A program made the position numbers and the translations under genes. A stretch of DNA of 64,000 bases, from positions 88,543 through 152,542 of the forward strand of contig NZ_QMIE01000011.1 of NCBI RefSeq assembly GCF_007625075.1, read 5' to 3'. Positions 18,827-27,024 of the stretch are shown here, in pieces. This DNA comes from Oceanidesulfovibrio indonesiensis. GTDB lineage: Bacteria > Desulfobacterota > Desulfovibrionia > Desulfovibrionales > Desulfovibrionaceae. The notes under the pieces were generated by a model. That model was given only the letters and a program-made list of their open reading frames with translations, had not been told where the DNA came from and did no database searches. The stretch's first letter is position 1, and the number at the start of each line of letters is the position of its first letter.

Positions 18827-19951
18827 ATGGCCAGCCGCGTCTACTTTGCGAACTTCCGCGCCACCTGCGTGCGGGAAAACAAGACGAGCAAGCTCATCCG
18901 ACTGTTCGATGCCGCCGGGTTCGACGAACTGGCGGTGGACGGCGCGCTCACGGCGGTCAAGCTCCATTTCGGCGAATCGGGCAACGACTGCTTCCTTTCT
19001 CCCGTTTTTGCCCGCGCGGTGGTGGACCGCCTCAAGTCCAAGGGCGCCAAGCCTTTTCTTACGGACACGAACACACTGTATTCAGGCTCGCGCTTCAACG
19101 CCGTGGACCACATGGAGACGGCCATGCGACACGGCTACTCCTACGCCACGGTGGGCGCGCCGGTCATTATCGCCGACGGCCTGAAGGGCGAAAACCAGAT
19201 GCGCGTTCCCATGAAGGGCGGGAACCATTTCAGGGAAGTGGTTCTGGCCGGCGCCGTGGCCCAGGCGGACCGCATGGTGGTGCTCTCGCACTTCAAGGGG
19301 CACGAGCTTGCCGGCTTCGGCGGGGCTATCAAGAATCTGGCCATGGGCTGCGCCCCCGGCGCCGGCAAACGGGAGCAGCACACCCCGCGGTTTGAAGTCT
19401 TGCAGGACAAGTGCATCCGCTGCGGAGAGTGCGCGGCCATATGCCCTGTAGGCGCAGCCATGCAGGAAGGCGACGAGAAGGCGACCATCGACAAGGACGT
19501 CTGCATCGGCTGCGGAGAGTGCTACTCCCACTGTCCGGAGAAGGCCATCACCATCGACTGGAAGACGGAGATTCCTCCGTTCATGGAGCGGATGACCGAG
19601 TACGCCTGGGGCGTTTTTTCCAGCCACAACCGCCATGTCGGTTTCATCAACTTCCTCATCGACATCACGCCGGACTGCGACTGCCTGCCGTGGAGCGACG
19701 CCCCCATAGTGCCGGACATCGGCATTCTCGCTTCGCTGGACCCGGTAGCCATAGACCAGGCCAGCCTGGACCTTGTGAACCAGCAGGCCGGGCTCGCAAC
19801 GAGCCGGCTGGAGTGCGCCCACGGCTGCGGCGAAGACAAGTTCGCCGGCCTGCGCAGCCACTACCAGGGCGAGATCCAGCTCGAATACGGCGATAAGCTC
19901 GGCATGGGCAGCCGCCAGTACGAACTCGTCTCCATCGACGATGCAAAGTAG
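18827..19951 (+). CDS. DUF362 domain protein with two [4Fe-4S] clusters
   Basis: This is a 374-residue iron-sulfur protein. The DUF362 domain spans about residues 1-180 (KLHFGESGNDCFL, FLTDTNTLYSGSR, VVLSHFKGHELAGFGGAIKNLAMG). It is followed by a 2x[4Fe-4S] ferredoxin insert with CIRCGECAAICP and CIGCGECYSHCP, and a C-terminal DUF362 remainder. The start at 18827 is chosen for AAGGAGGAG just upstream; an ATG at 18803 is possible. The next gene starts ten bases after the stop, so they form an operon. The family is common in anaerobes and its reaction is not established. Confidence 0.9.
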   Translation: MASRVYFANFRATCVRENKTSKLIRLFDAAGFDELAVDGALTAVKLHFGESGNDCFLSPVFARAVVDRLKSKGAKPFLTDTNTLYSGSRFNAVDHMETAMRHGYSYATVGAPVIIADGLKGENQMRVPMKGGNHFREVVLAGAVAQADRMVVLSHFKGHELAGFGGAIKNLAMGCAPGAGKREQHTPRFEVLQDKCIRCGECAAICPVGAAMQEGDEKATIDKDVCIGCGECYSHCPEKAITIDWKTEIPPFMERMTEYAWGVFSSHNRHVGFINFLIDITPDCDCLPWSDAPIVPDIGILASLDPVAIDQASLDLVNQQAGLATSRLECAHGCGEDKFAGLRSHYQGEIQLEYGDKLGMGSRQYELVSIDDAK

Positions 19952-19960
19952 CAGGACTGC

Positions 19961-20386
19961 ATGACAAAGAAGGAACCGGACACCCTCGTCACGATATTTT
20001 CCAGCACGCAGGCCTGGGAGGCGCGACTCGCCCAGGCCGCGCTGGAGTCCGCAGGCATCGACGCCTTCGTGGAGGACGAGAACCTCGCCCAGGCCAACTG
20101 GCTGTATGCCGGGGCCATCGGCGGGGTGAAGGTCAGGGTGCGCGCGGAGGATGAGGCCCGGGCCGAAGAACTGCTCGCCGAGGTGCGAAGAGCGCACCAA
20201 CACACGAGGCGATGCCCGGCCTGCGGCAGCGAGGACATCCGTCGCGGCAAGCTGCCGGCTCTTCTTCTCGTCGGATCCTACCTGCTGCTGGGCGTGCCCT
20301 TGCTCTTCCTGGCCCCGCGCTACCAGTGCCGCCAGTGCGGACACGCGTGGAAAGAAGGCGAAGGCGAGGGGAGCAAGGAAGAATAG
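19961..20386 (+). CDS. DUF2007 / zinc-ribbon membrane-anchored protein
   Basis: This is a 141-residue protein. Residues 1-75 fit the DUF2007 'putative signal-transducing' fold (VTIFSSTQAWEARLAQAALESAGIDAF, VKVRVRAEDEARAEELL). A zinc ribbon follows, made of CPACGS at about 85 and CRQCGH at about 125. One hydrophobic segment (LPALLLVGSYLLLGVPLLFLA) is inserted between the two halves of the ribbon, which is unusual. It is co-transcribed with the DUF362 gene. Function is unknown. Confidence 0.75.
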   Translation: MTKKEPDTLVTIFSSTQAWEARLAQAALESAGIDAFVEDENLAQANWLYAGAIGGVKVRVRAEDEARAEELLAEVRRAHQHTRRCPACGSEDIRRGKLPALLLVGSYLLLGVPLLFLAPRYQCRQCGHAWKEGEGEGSKEE

Positions 20387-20558
20387 GGGCCATCTCAGAA
20401 TGGCCTGCGCCAGAGCAGGGGGCGGGAGCATTAGGAGAAAAGCCTCCAGGCGCCGGGGAATCTTGGGGGAAATCCCTCTCGCCAATAGACAAAGCGCCAC
20501 CGAGCGGGTACACCCCTGACTGCGGACACCTTCCTCAATCCCGCACCCCTTCCGTCTC

Positions 20559-21623
20559 ATGAGAAAACGCATTTTCTACCTGGATGTCGTGCGCAGCGTG
20601 GCCATAACCCTGGTCATCGTCATCCATTACAATCTGAACATGGCCATCCATGGGCTGAGCTCTCTTGGCGATGAATCCTTTCTGGGGGTTCTGAACGGTC
20701 AGGGCGTTGTGGTGCAGTCATTGTTCGTGGCTCTTTCCGGCGCAGCGCTCATGCTCGTGTATGGCAAGCGGGACGGGAGCATCCACTGGGGCGATTACGC
20801 CAAAAAACGGTTCCTCTCCATCTACCCGCTGTTCTGGGTCACGTATCTTGCGCTGTACATCATCCGCACCGTCCAGAAAGGGCACCTGATGTTCAGCGAC
20901 CTGCCCGCGTACCGCTACATCTTCACGGCCACGGCGTTCGACGGCTGGCTCCAGCCCATTGTGAAGACGCCCTACATGATCGGGGAATGGTTTCTCGGCT
21001 TCATTATCATTCTCTATTGCCTGTTCCCGCTGCTGCTTGGACTCTACCGGCGCAGCCCGGCGCTCATGATGGGAGTAGCCTTCCTTGTGGCGTGCATCCC
21101 GGTGCTCTATGAGCCGGCACGGCTGGGCATGAGCCTTTACACGTCGCCCATGGCGCGGCTGTTCGAGTTCGCCTTCGGCATGCTCTTCATCATGCACTAC
21201 GAGGACGGCGTCTCCCGCAGACAGGGCGTCGCCGCGGCCCTTCTCCTTGTGGCGCTCTACATGCTGCCCAACGGACCATGGGTGTTCCCTAAGAACGCGG
21301 CCATCGGCATGCTCTGGTTCACAGTCATCTCCTGGATATCGCGCGCCATGGAGCAAAACGCCATGGTCCGCAAATTCTTCCTCTGGACGAGCCTTTACTC
21401 TTACGGCGCGTTCCTCTTCTACCATTATTTCATGCAATACTATATGCCCAGACACGGTCTGGAACCAGCCAATCTCTGGCAGTTCATATTGTACGGGCTC
21501 GCCCTCACGGCGTTCATTTATGGGGTGGGATATCTGCTCACCAAGCTCACCGGCATCCTGGTGAAAGGCGTACTCCATGTGACGCCCTCCCGCTCGCGTG
21601 AGCGGGTGGCGGCAGAAAGCTGA
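20559..21623 (+). CDS. Acyltransferase 3 family membrane protein
   Basis: This is a 354-residue integral membrane protein with about ten hydrophobic segments. The start RIFYLDVVRSVAITLVIVIHYN has the R-H catalytic-type pair of membrane O-acyltransferases. VVVQSLFVALSGAALM is the usual second-helix motif. ALT3 proteins acetylate or acylate exported glycans, lipids or peptidoglycan. No glycan genes lie next to it, so the substrate cannot be inferred. Confidence 0.85.
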   Translation: MRKRIFYLDVVRSVAITLVIVIHYNLNMAIHGLSSLGDESFLGVLNGQGVVVQSLFVALSGAALMLVYGKRDGSIHWGDYAKKRFLSIYPLFWVTYLALYIIRTVQKGHLMFSDLPAYRYIFTATAFDGWLQPIVKTPYMIGEWFLGFIIILYCLFPLLLGLYRRSPALMMGVAFLVACIPVLYEPARLGMSLYTSPMARLFEFAFGMLFIMHYEDGVSRRQGVAAALLLVALYMLPNGPWVFPKNAAIGMLWFTVISWISRAMEQNAMVRKFFLWTSLYSYGAFLFYHYFMQYYMPRHGLEPANLWQFILYGLALTAFIYGVGYLLTKLTGILVKGVLHVTPSRSRERVAAES

Positions 21624-21742
21624 CCGATTTTCCCCCGTTTTGACTCGGGTCAATTCCTTTTTCCTGGGGTATTGTTAGTACTGGAGCCGTGAGTTCGACG
21701 CGCCATGAGGGTGCGACGGCCAAACCAGACGGAGGAAACCCC

Positions 21743-22057
21743 ATGAAATACATGCATCTGCCCGACGAAGCACAGTTCCGCGACACCGGCCCCGGCAAGT
21801 TCCTCGTCCACGACTCGCCCTACGTGAAGATCCTGGTCTTTTCGCTGCACGAGGGACAGGAACTCCCCCTGCACAGCCACGACGACGAAGGCTATGCATC
21901 GCTCCTCGTTCTGGAAGGCGAGGGCGTGTTCCTGAAAGATGGCGGCGAGCAGCCCGCCAAGGCAGGCGACGTGGTTGTCTGCGAAATCCGCGAACCCCAC
22001 GGCGTGCGCGCCACCAAGGACATGCGCGTCATCGCGCACATCGCCCCGCCCATCTAG
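21743..22057 (+). CDS. Small cupin-domain protein
   Basis: This is a 104-residue single cupin. The metal-binding motif LPLHSHDDEGYASLLVLEG gives the first cupin box and GDVVVCEIREPHGVRA the second. GGAGG lies seven bases before the ATG. It ends with IAHIAPPI. Single small cupins bind metals and small ligands and the substrate here is unknown. A terminator follows, so it is probably transcribed alone. Confidence 0.85.
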   Translation: MKYMHLPDEAQFRDTGPGKFLVHDSPYVKILVFSLHEGQELPLHSHDDEGYASLLVLEGEGVFLKDGGEQPAKAGDVVVCEIREPHGVRATKDMRVIAHIAPPI

Positions 22058-22094
22058 GGAATCCGCAGCGTCATCTGCACACTCCATAGCCGTG

Positions 22095-22126
22095 ACGGCC
22101 GGTGCGGTCCTTCCGCGCCGGCCGTT
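22095..22126 (+). terminator. Rho-independent terminator after the cupin gene
   Basis: ACGGCCGG and GCGG pair with CCGC and CCGGCCGT with one mismatch, followed by TTTTT. Confidence 0.85.
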
Positions 22127-22303
22127 TTTGCGTATGGGGGCGGAGAGTGAGACGGAGCGAAAGATAGTCGTGCCTTTTCCTGACCTGGCGCCACCCTACA
22201 CACCAGCGCGTGGAGGGTGTATACTCCGTGTTGGCTATTTGTTGACACGGTAATGCACAACGTCGCCGCGAATCCGGCGATCACGCAGGCGAGGACAAAC
22301 ACC

Positions 22304-22924
22304 ATGGGCAGCACAGACAAGCTCCAGGAATACAAAGGCAAGCGGGATTTCTCCAAGACCCCGGAGCCCCAGGGCGGCGAGGGCTCCGGCGACAAGCCTA
22401 TCTTCGTGATCCAGCAGCATGACGCAAGCAGCATGCACTACGACTTCCGGCTGGAACACGACGGCGTGCTTCTCTCCTGGGCAGTGCCCAAGGGGCCGTC
22501 CACAGACCCGCGGGACAAGCGCCTCGCCGTGCGCACCGAAGACCACCCCCTTGACTACGCCCGCTTCGAAGGCCGCATCCCGGAAGACGAGTACGGCGCC
22601 GGCGTGGTCATCGTGTGGGACGCCGGCACCTACGAGAACACCAGCGAGAAGGACGGCGAAGCCATCGACATGGACGCGGCCCTGAAGAAAGGTCATATCC
22701 GCGTGCGGCTTAATGGTTCCAAGCTCGCGGGCGGATACTCCCTGGTCCACACCAGGATGCGGGGCCAGGAAAAGAACTGGCTGCTCATCAAGGAGGACGA
22801 CGACGGCGCAGACGCGCGCCGGAATCCCGTATCCACCGAGCCCAGGTCCCTCATCAGCGGCAAGACAATCGAAGAGATGGCCAAGGCCGTACCGCCTGAA
22901 AACGACACGACGGACACAGCCTAG
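22304..22924 (+). CDS. Stand-alone DNA ligase D 3'-phosphoesterase domain protein
   Basis: This is a 206-residue protein equal to the phosphoesterase (PE) module of LigD, which trims 3'-phosphate or 3'-ribonucleotide ends in bacterial end joining. The signature FVIQQHDASSMHYDFRLEHDGVLLSWAVPKG holds the metal-binding His, His and Asp. RTEDHPLDYARFEG and EYGAGVVIVWDAG follow. No ligase or polymerase domain is attached and no Ku gene is adjacent. The start at 22304 fits the domain boundary. The next gene is a HhH DNA glycosylase, so a repair context is plausible. Confidence 0.9.
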   Translation: MGSTDKLQEYKGKRDFSKTPEPQGGEGSGDKPIFVIQQHDASSMHYDFRLEHDGVLLSWAVPKGPSTDPRDKRLAVRTEDHPLDYARFEGRIPEDEYGAGVVIVWDAGTYENTSEKDGEAIDMDAALKKGHIRVRLNGSKLAGGYSLVHTRMRGQEKNWLLIKEDDDGADARRNPVSTEPRSLISGKTIEEMAKAVPPENDTTDTA

Positions 22925-22955
22925 CTGGCCGTTACGAAAGTCATTTTCGCAGGCT

Positions 22956-23085
22956 GTTATTACTGGGAGCAGAAAATTCTTACATTTTCGCGCCCCAGTT
23001 ATAAGGACGGCCACGCTCCAGGCGGGGCCACGCGGCGAACGCCGCGGGAGCAAGAAGTTTATAATTTCTTGCTCCCAGTAATAAC
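22956..23085. repeat. Dispersed palindromic element, copy A
   Basis: A 130-bp element bounded by 16-base perfect inverted ends (22956-22971 and 23070-23085). The left part forms an additional hairpin (ACTGGG...CCCAGT). The GC-rich core at 22998-23052 matches copy B at 35317-35371 at 48 of 55 positions by eye. It carries no gene. Confidence 0.8.
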
Positions 23086-23227
23086 AATTATCCGCATGTT
23101 CGCCTCGATACGCATTTGACGCCACAGAAGCACAATTCAATGTCTTTGTGCTCCAGGAAATTCGTGCGGGGGGATTGTGAAGCAACGCTGTACTCCGACG
23201 TTTTCTCTAGCCTGACCGGGACGCCCC

Positions 23228-24145
23228 ATGCCCGACGCGACAACCCATCGCCTGACCACCAACGGCGTCTACTCCTGGGAGCAGGTTCTGCACCTGATCC
23301 GGGCGCGGGACTCCATCACCGCACGTCCGATCGCGGGCGACGCACTGGCGTTGCCGCTCCTGCTGGACGGTTGCTTCACGCCCGTCGGCGTCCATCTGTC
23401 CTGGACCGCTGATGAAAATGAGGAAGGAAAGGATGGTGTGGTCGTTCATTGCGAGGGGGTGGATGACGAGACTGCGAGGCGCGCCGCCCACCAGGTAGCG
23501 CAGATTTTCTCCCTGGATGTGACGGCGCCTGAGGCCGAGGCGTTCGAAGACGTGCTCGAACGCGACGGCGTGCTCGCCGCATTGCACGACAGGCGCGCGG
23601 GGCTGCGACCGGTGCTCTTCGCCACGGTGTACGAGGCGTGCGTCTGGTCCATCCTCACTGCGCGGTCATCCATGCGCCAGGCGCGTTCCCTGTGGCGTGA
23701 CTATGCCGAGGCGCACGGCCTGCCCGTACAGATTGCGGGGCGGACGCACACAACGTTCCCGCCGCCGTCGTTCTTTCTGGAGGGCAACGACCTGCCTGGC
23801 ATCCGCCGGCAGAAGCGGGCGTATCTGGAGGATGTGGCTCGGGCCGCGCTGGCCGGCCACCTGAACCGCGACAGATTGCGCGCCATGCCTTTGGAGCAGA
23901 CCAGAAAAGAGCTCAGGAAAGTCAAGGGCATCGGGCCGTTCTTCGCGGACATGGTAAGCGCCTTCGGTGTGGGGCGCCGGGACGTGTTCATGGAACATGA
24001 ACCCCGCATCCACGAGGCTATGGCGCGCCGCTACGGCGTGGAAGCCTCAGACATGGGCGCATTGCGCCAGATCGCGGAAGGTTGGCGTCCTTTTCGGACG
24101 TGGGGCTGCTTCCTGCTGTTCATGGATGCGCTGCTGGGCGGATGA
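23228..24145 (+). CDS. AlkA-like DNA-3-methyladenine glycosylase (HhH-GPD fold)
   Basis: This is a 305-residue protein with an N-terminal AlkA-like domain and a C-terminal helix-hairpin-helix core (LRKVKGIGPFFADMVSAFGVG). It would excise alkylated bases. The odd point is the catalytic loop: the family normally has Asp in a P-x-x-D type segment after the hairpin, whereas this protein has DVFMEHEPRIHEAM, with Glu or His at that position. Either the alignment shifts the Asp, or the activity is altered. It lies 303 bases after the LigD phosphoesterase gene, with the palindromic repeat between them. Confidence 0.8.
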   Translation: MPDATTHRLTTNGVYSWEQVLHLIRARDSITARPIAGDALALPLLLDGCFTPVGVHLSWTADENEEGKDGVVVHCEGVDDETARRAAHQVAQIFSLDVTAPEAEAFEDVLERDGVLAALHDRRAGLRPVLFATVYEACVWSILTARSSMRQARSLWRDYAEAHGLPVQIAGRTHTTFPPPSFFLEGNDLPGIRRQKRAYLEDVARAALAGHLNRDRLRAMPLEQTRKELRKVKGIGPFFADMVSAFGVGRRDVFMEHEPRIHEAMARRYGVEASDMGALRQIAEGWRPFRTWGCFLLFMDALLGG

Positions 24146-24211
24146 GGACGCGTGCATCACGGGGCGTGGGGTGCGCACTGTTTTCCTATTCAGAAACGAT
24201 GCAATATCATC

Positions 24212-24256
24212 GACTCCGGGCGAGCCAAACATATCCGCTGCTGCTCGCCCGGAGTC
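24212..24256. terminator. Perfect 14-bp stem palindrome between convergent genes
   Basis: Arms at 24212-24225 and 24243-24256 are exactly complementary with a 17-base loop. The position between convergent genes suggests a shared terminator, although neither side has a long T-run. Confidence 0.65.
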
Positions 24257-24282
24257 TATTCCATACGAAACGAAAAAACGCG

Positions 24283-25248
24283 CTACGAGATTGCTTCGCT
24301 CGGAATCTCATTTTTTGTACCGCGTGTCTCTCCATCCTGCACGACGTGCAGCGCCGGCGCTTTGCCGTCCTTGTCCACGCCGGGGTAGAGGGTGATGTGC
24401 GGGAAAGGAATCTCAATGCCCTTTTCGTCGAAGGCTTTTTTGAGCCGTTTGTTGAACTCGCGGCCAGTCTTCCACTGCGATCCCGGTCTGGTTCTGGTGC
24501 GAGCGCGCACAACCACGGCCGAGTCGGCGAACTTGTCCACCCCGAGTATCTCGATGGGCTCCAGAATGTCCTCGCTGAATGCAGCATCGCTGCGCATGTC
24601 GGCATCCACTTCCCTGATGACTTCGGAGACTTCGTCCACGTCCTCGCGATAGGCTACGCCCACATCGAACACGTAGAAGGAAAAGTCCTTGGTCATGTTG
24701 GTGATCACGTCGATCTGGCCGTTTCGAATGAAATGTACGTTACCCGAAAGATCACGCAGCACGATGAGTCGCAGAGTTATGCGCTCCACTACGCCGGATT
24801 TGCCGGCGGTCTGCACCACGTCGCCCACTCGGACCTGGTCTTCGAGCAGCATGAAGAACCCGCTGATGACGTCCTGCACGAGGTTCTGCGCGCCGAAGCT
24901 GACAGCCAGACCGATGACGCCGGCCGCGGCGAGGATGGGACCGAGGTCGATGCCCACCTGCCCGAGGATCATGAGCAGCGCCACTATGAGCAGAGCCACC
25001 TTGAGCGTAAAGGAAATGATGCCCCGGGTGGTTTCCACGCGCTTGAGGTACTCCGAATCGCGCCCCTTGCCGAGGCGTTTGAACACTCTCTTCGTTACCA
25101 TGCCCACCACTTTGAGCGTGATGACGAGCAGAAGAATGATGAGCAGGATGCGCAAACCACCGGAAACGATCCAGGCCATGCTTTGTTCCCAGTACTGCTG
25201 CAGTATGCCGATGTAGGCTTCGGCCTGTTGCTGAAGTTCCTCGTTCAT
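24283..25248 (-). CDS. Small-conductance mechanosensitive channel, MscS family
   Basis: This is a 321-residue inner-membrane channel. Three membrane segments lie at about residues 28-50, 76-97 and 100-125. The pore helix [24 protein letters not shown] is characteristic. The cytosolic beta domain follows ([33 protein letters not shown]). The length is close to E. coli MscS plus a short tail. It should open under membrane tension and release solutes on hypo-osmotic shock. Confidence 0.94.
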   Translation of the reverse strand: MNEELQQQAEAYIGILQQYWEQSMAWIVSGGLRILLIILLLVITLKVVGMVTKRVFKRLGKGRDSEYLKRVETTRGIISFTLKVALLIVALLMILGQVGIDLGPILAAAGVIGLAVSFGAQNLVQDVISGFFMLLEDQVRVGDVVQTAGKSGVVERITLRLIVLRDLSGNVHFIRNGQIDVITNMTKDFSFYVFDVGVAYREDVDEVSEVIREVDADMRSDAAFSEDILEPIEILGVDKFADSAVVVRARTRTRPGSQWKTGREFNKRLKKAFDEKGIEIPFPHITLYPGVDKDGKAPALHVVQDGETRGTKNEIPSEAIS

Positions 25249-25414
25249 GACTATTGGCTGTCCTTGGAATGGTTGCGGTTCACGATACGGGTATTTCCCC
25301 AGAGTCTACCAGACAACCGATTCATGGCAAGCTTGCGCAGTGCGCGAACCCTTGTTAGGAATCCTTTTCCACTCCGGAGCCGTCGCGCTCCGGGCGTTCA
25401 TCCGGAGGAATCCA

Positions 25415-26056
25415 ATGCTCGCCATCCTGAAATACAAGGCCGGCAACCAGACAAGCGTTCGCCGCGCCCTGGACCACCTCGAGATACCGAACACCATCAC
25501 CGCCGACCCGGAGGAAATCGCCAAGGCCAAGGGCCTCATCTTCCCCGGCGTGGGCGCTGCGGGCTCGGCCATGGACGAACTCATCGCCACCGGCCTGGAT
25601 CAGGTCATCAAGGACCATGTGGCCGCGGACAAGCCGTTGCTCGGCATCTGCGTGGGTTGCCAGATACTCCTCGATTACTCGGTGGAGAACAACACCAAGG
25701 CGCTGGGCATCGTGCCCGGCGAATGCGTGATGTTCCAGCCCACCATGCAGGACGAAGACGGCAACCCCATCCGCATCCCCCACATGGGTTGGAACAAGGT
25801 TGCCCTGACCAGGGACTGCGTATTGTTCGAGGGCATCGACCCGGACGCCGAGTTCTACTTCGTCCATTCGTACTTCCCCAACCCCAAGGACAAGTACGTT
25901 ATCGGCACCACCCGCTACGGCCTCACCTTCTGCTCAGTGCACGGCGGTCCCGGACTCTGGGCCACGCAGTTCCACCCGGAGAAATCCGGCAGACCCGGCC
26001 TGCAGCTTCTGAAAAACTTCTACCGCTACTGCCAGGAGGACGCCCGTGCTGAGTAA
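25415..26056 (+). CDS. hisH: Imidazole glycerol phosphate synthase, glutaminase subunit
   Basis: This is a 213-residue class I glutamine amidotransferase that supplies ammonia to HisF for histidine and purine-precursor synthesis. The nucleophile is in LLGICVGCQ (usual form GxCxGxQ), and the His-Glu pair is in [15 protein letters not shown] is five bases before the ATG. It overlaps hisF by 11 bases, so the two are translationally coupled. No other his genes lie nearby, so the pair is a separate locus. A role in glycan amination by HisH/HisF-like proteins is an alternative. Confidence 0.92.
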   Translation: MLAILKYKAGNQTSVRRALDHLEIPNTITADPEEIAKAKGLIFPGVGAAGSAMDELIATGLDQVIKDHVAADKPLLGICVGCQILLDYSVENNTKALGIVPGECVMFQPTMQDEDGNPIRIPHMGWNKVALTRDCVLFEGIDPDAEFYFVHSYFPNPKDKYVIGTTRYGLTFCSVHGGPGLWATQFHPEKSGRPGLQLLKNFYRYCQEDARAE

Positions 26057-26825
26057 ACGCATCATTCCCTGCCTGGACGTGCGGAACGGCCGTCTGACCA
26101 AGGGCGTCAAGTTCAAGGGCAATGTAGACATCGGCGATCCCGTGGAGTCCGCCCACATGTATTATGAAGAAGGCGCGGACGAGATCGTGTTCTACGACAT
26201 CACCGCCTCGCATGAGGGCCGCAACATCTTCCTCGACGTGGTCAACGAGGTCGCTTCCAGGATATTCATCCCCTTCTCCGTAGGCGGCGGCATCAACACC
26301 CTGGAGGACATGCGCGCCGTGCTCCTGGCCGGCGCGGAAAAGGTGAGCGTGAATTCCGGCGCCGTGAAGAATCCGGACATCATCAGCCAGGGCGCCGCGG
26401 CTTTCGGCTCGCAGTGCGTGGTCCTGGGCATGGACGTGAAGCAGGTGGAGAAGTCCGAGCAGATTCCTTCAGGCTACGAGATTGTTGTCCATGGCGGCCG
26501 CAAGTACACGGGCCTGGATGCCGTGGAGTGGGCCAAGACCGGCGAGGCTCTGGGCGCCGGGGAGATCTGCCTCAACTCCATAGACGCCGACGGCACCAAG
26601 GACGGCTACGAGCTGAACCTGACCCGCCTCATCGTGGAAAGCGTGTCCATCCCTGTCATCGCCTCGGGCGGCGCGGGCAATCCGCAGCACATGGCCGATG
26701 CGCTGACCGAGGGCAAAGCCTCGGCCGCGCTCATCGCTTCCATCGTGCACTATGGCGAATACACCATTCCGCAGATCAAGAAGGAAATCGCGGCCCAGGG
26801 CGTGAAGATGCGCATGGTCTGGTGA
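26046..26825 (+). CDS. hisF: Imidazole glycerol phosphate synthase, cyclase subunit
   Basis: This is a 259-residue TIM-barrel cyclase. The catalytic Asp near residue 11 is in [14 protein letters not shown], and the second near residue 130 is in VVLGMDVKQ. Phosphate loops are SVGGGINT and VIASGGAGN. It begins with GTG inside the hisH 3' end (overlap 11 bases). A terminator follows. Confidence 0.93.
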   Translation: MLSKRIIPCLDVRNGRLTKGVKFKGNVDIGDPVESAHMYYEEGADEIVFYDITASHEGRNIFLDVVNEVASRIFIPFSVGGGINTLEDMRAVLLAGAEKVSVNSGAVKNPDIISQGAAAFGSQCVVLGMDVKQVEKSEQIPSGYEIVVHGGRKYTGLDAVEWAKTGEALGAGEICLNSIDADGTKDGYELNLTRLIVESVSIPVIASGGAGNPQHMADALTEGKASAALIASIVHYGEYTIPQIKKEIAAQGVKMRMVW

Positions 26826-26864
26826 CCCGCCGGGGTTTTATGTAGGGCGGAAGAATGCAATGAA

Positions 26865-26897
26865 GGCGGCTGCCCGTGTGCGGGCGGTCGCTTTTTT
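26865..26897 (+). terminator. Rho-independent terminator of hisH-hisF
   Basis: GCGGCTGCCCG pairs imperfectly with CGGGCGGTCGC, followed by TTTTTT. Confidence 0.8.
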
Positions 26898-27024
26898 GTT
26901 TCCCGCAGGCTGTTCTTGAATGTTCTGGAGCTAGGCGCGAAAAACACGGACTGAGGCGTGCTTCAACACGTGATGTTCGATACATTTTAAGCAACGCAGC
27001 ACTCAGACGTTTTTCGACAACCCG

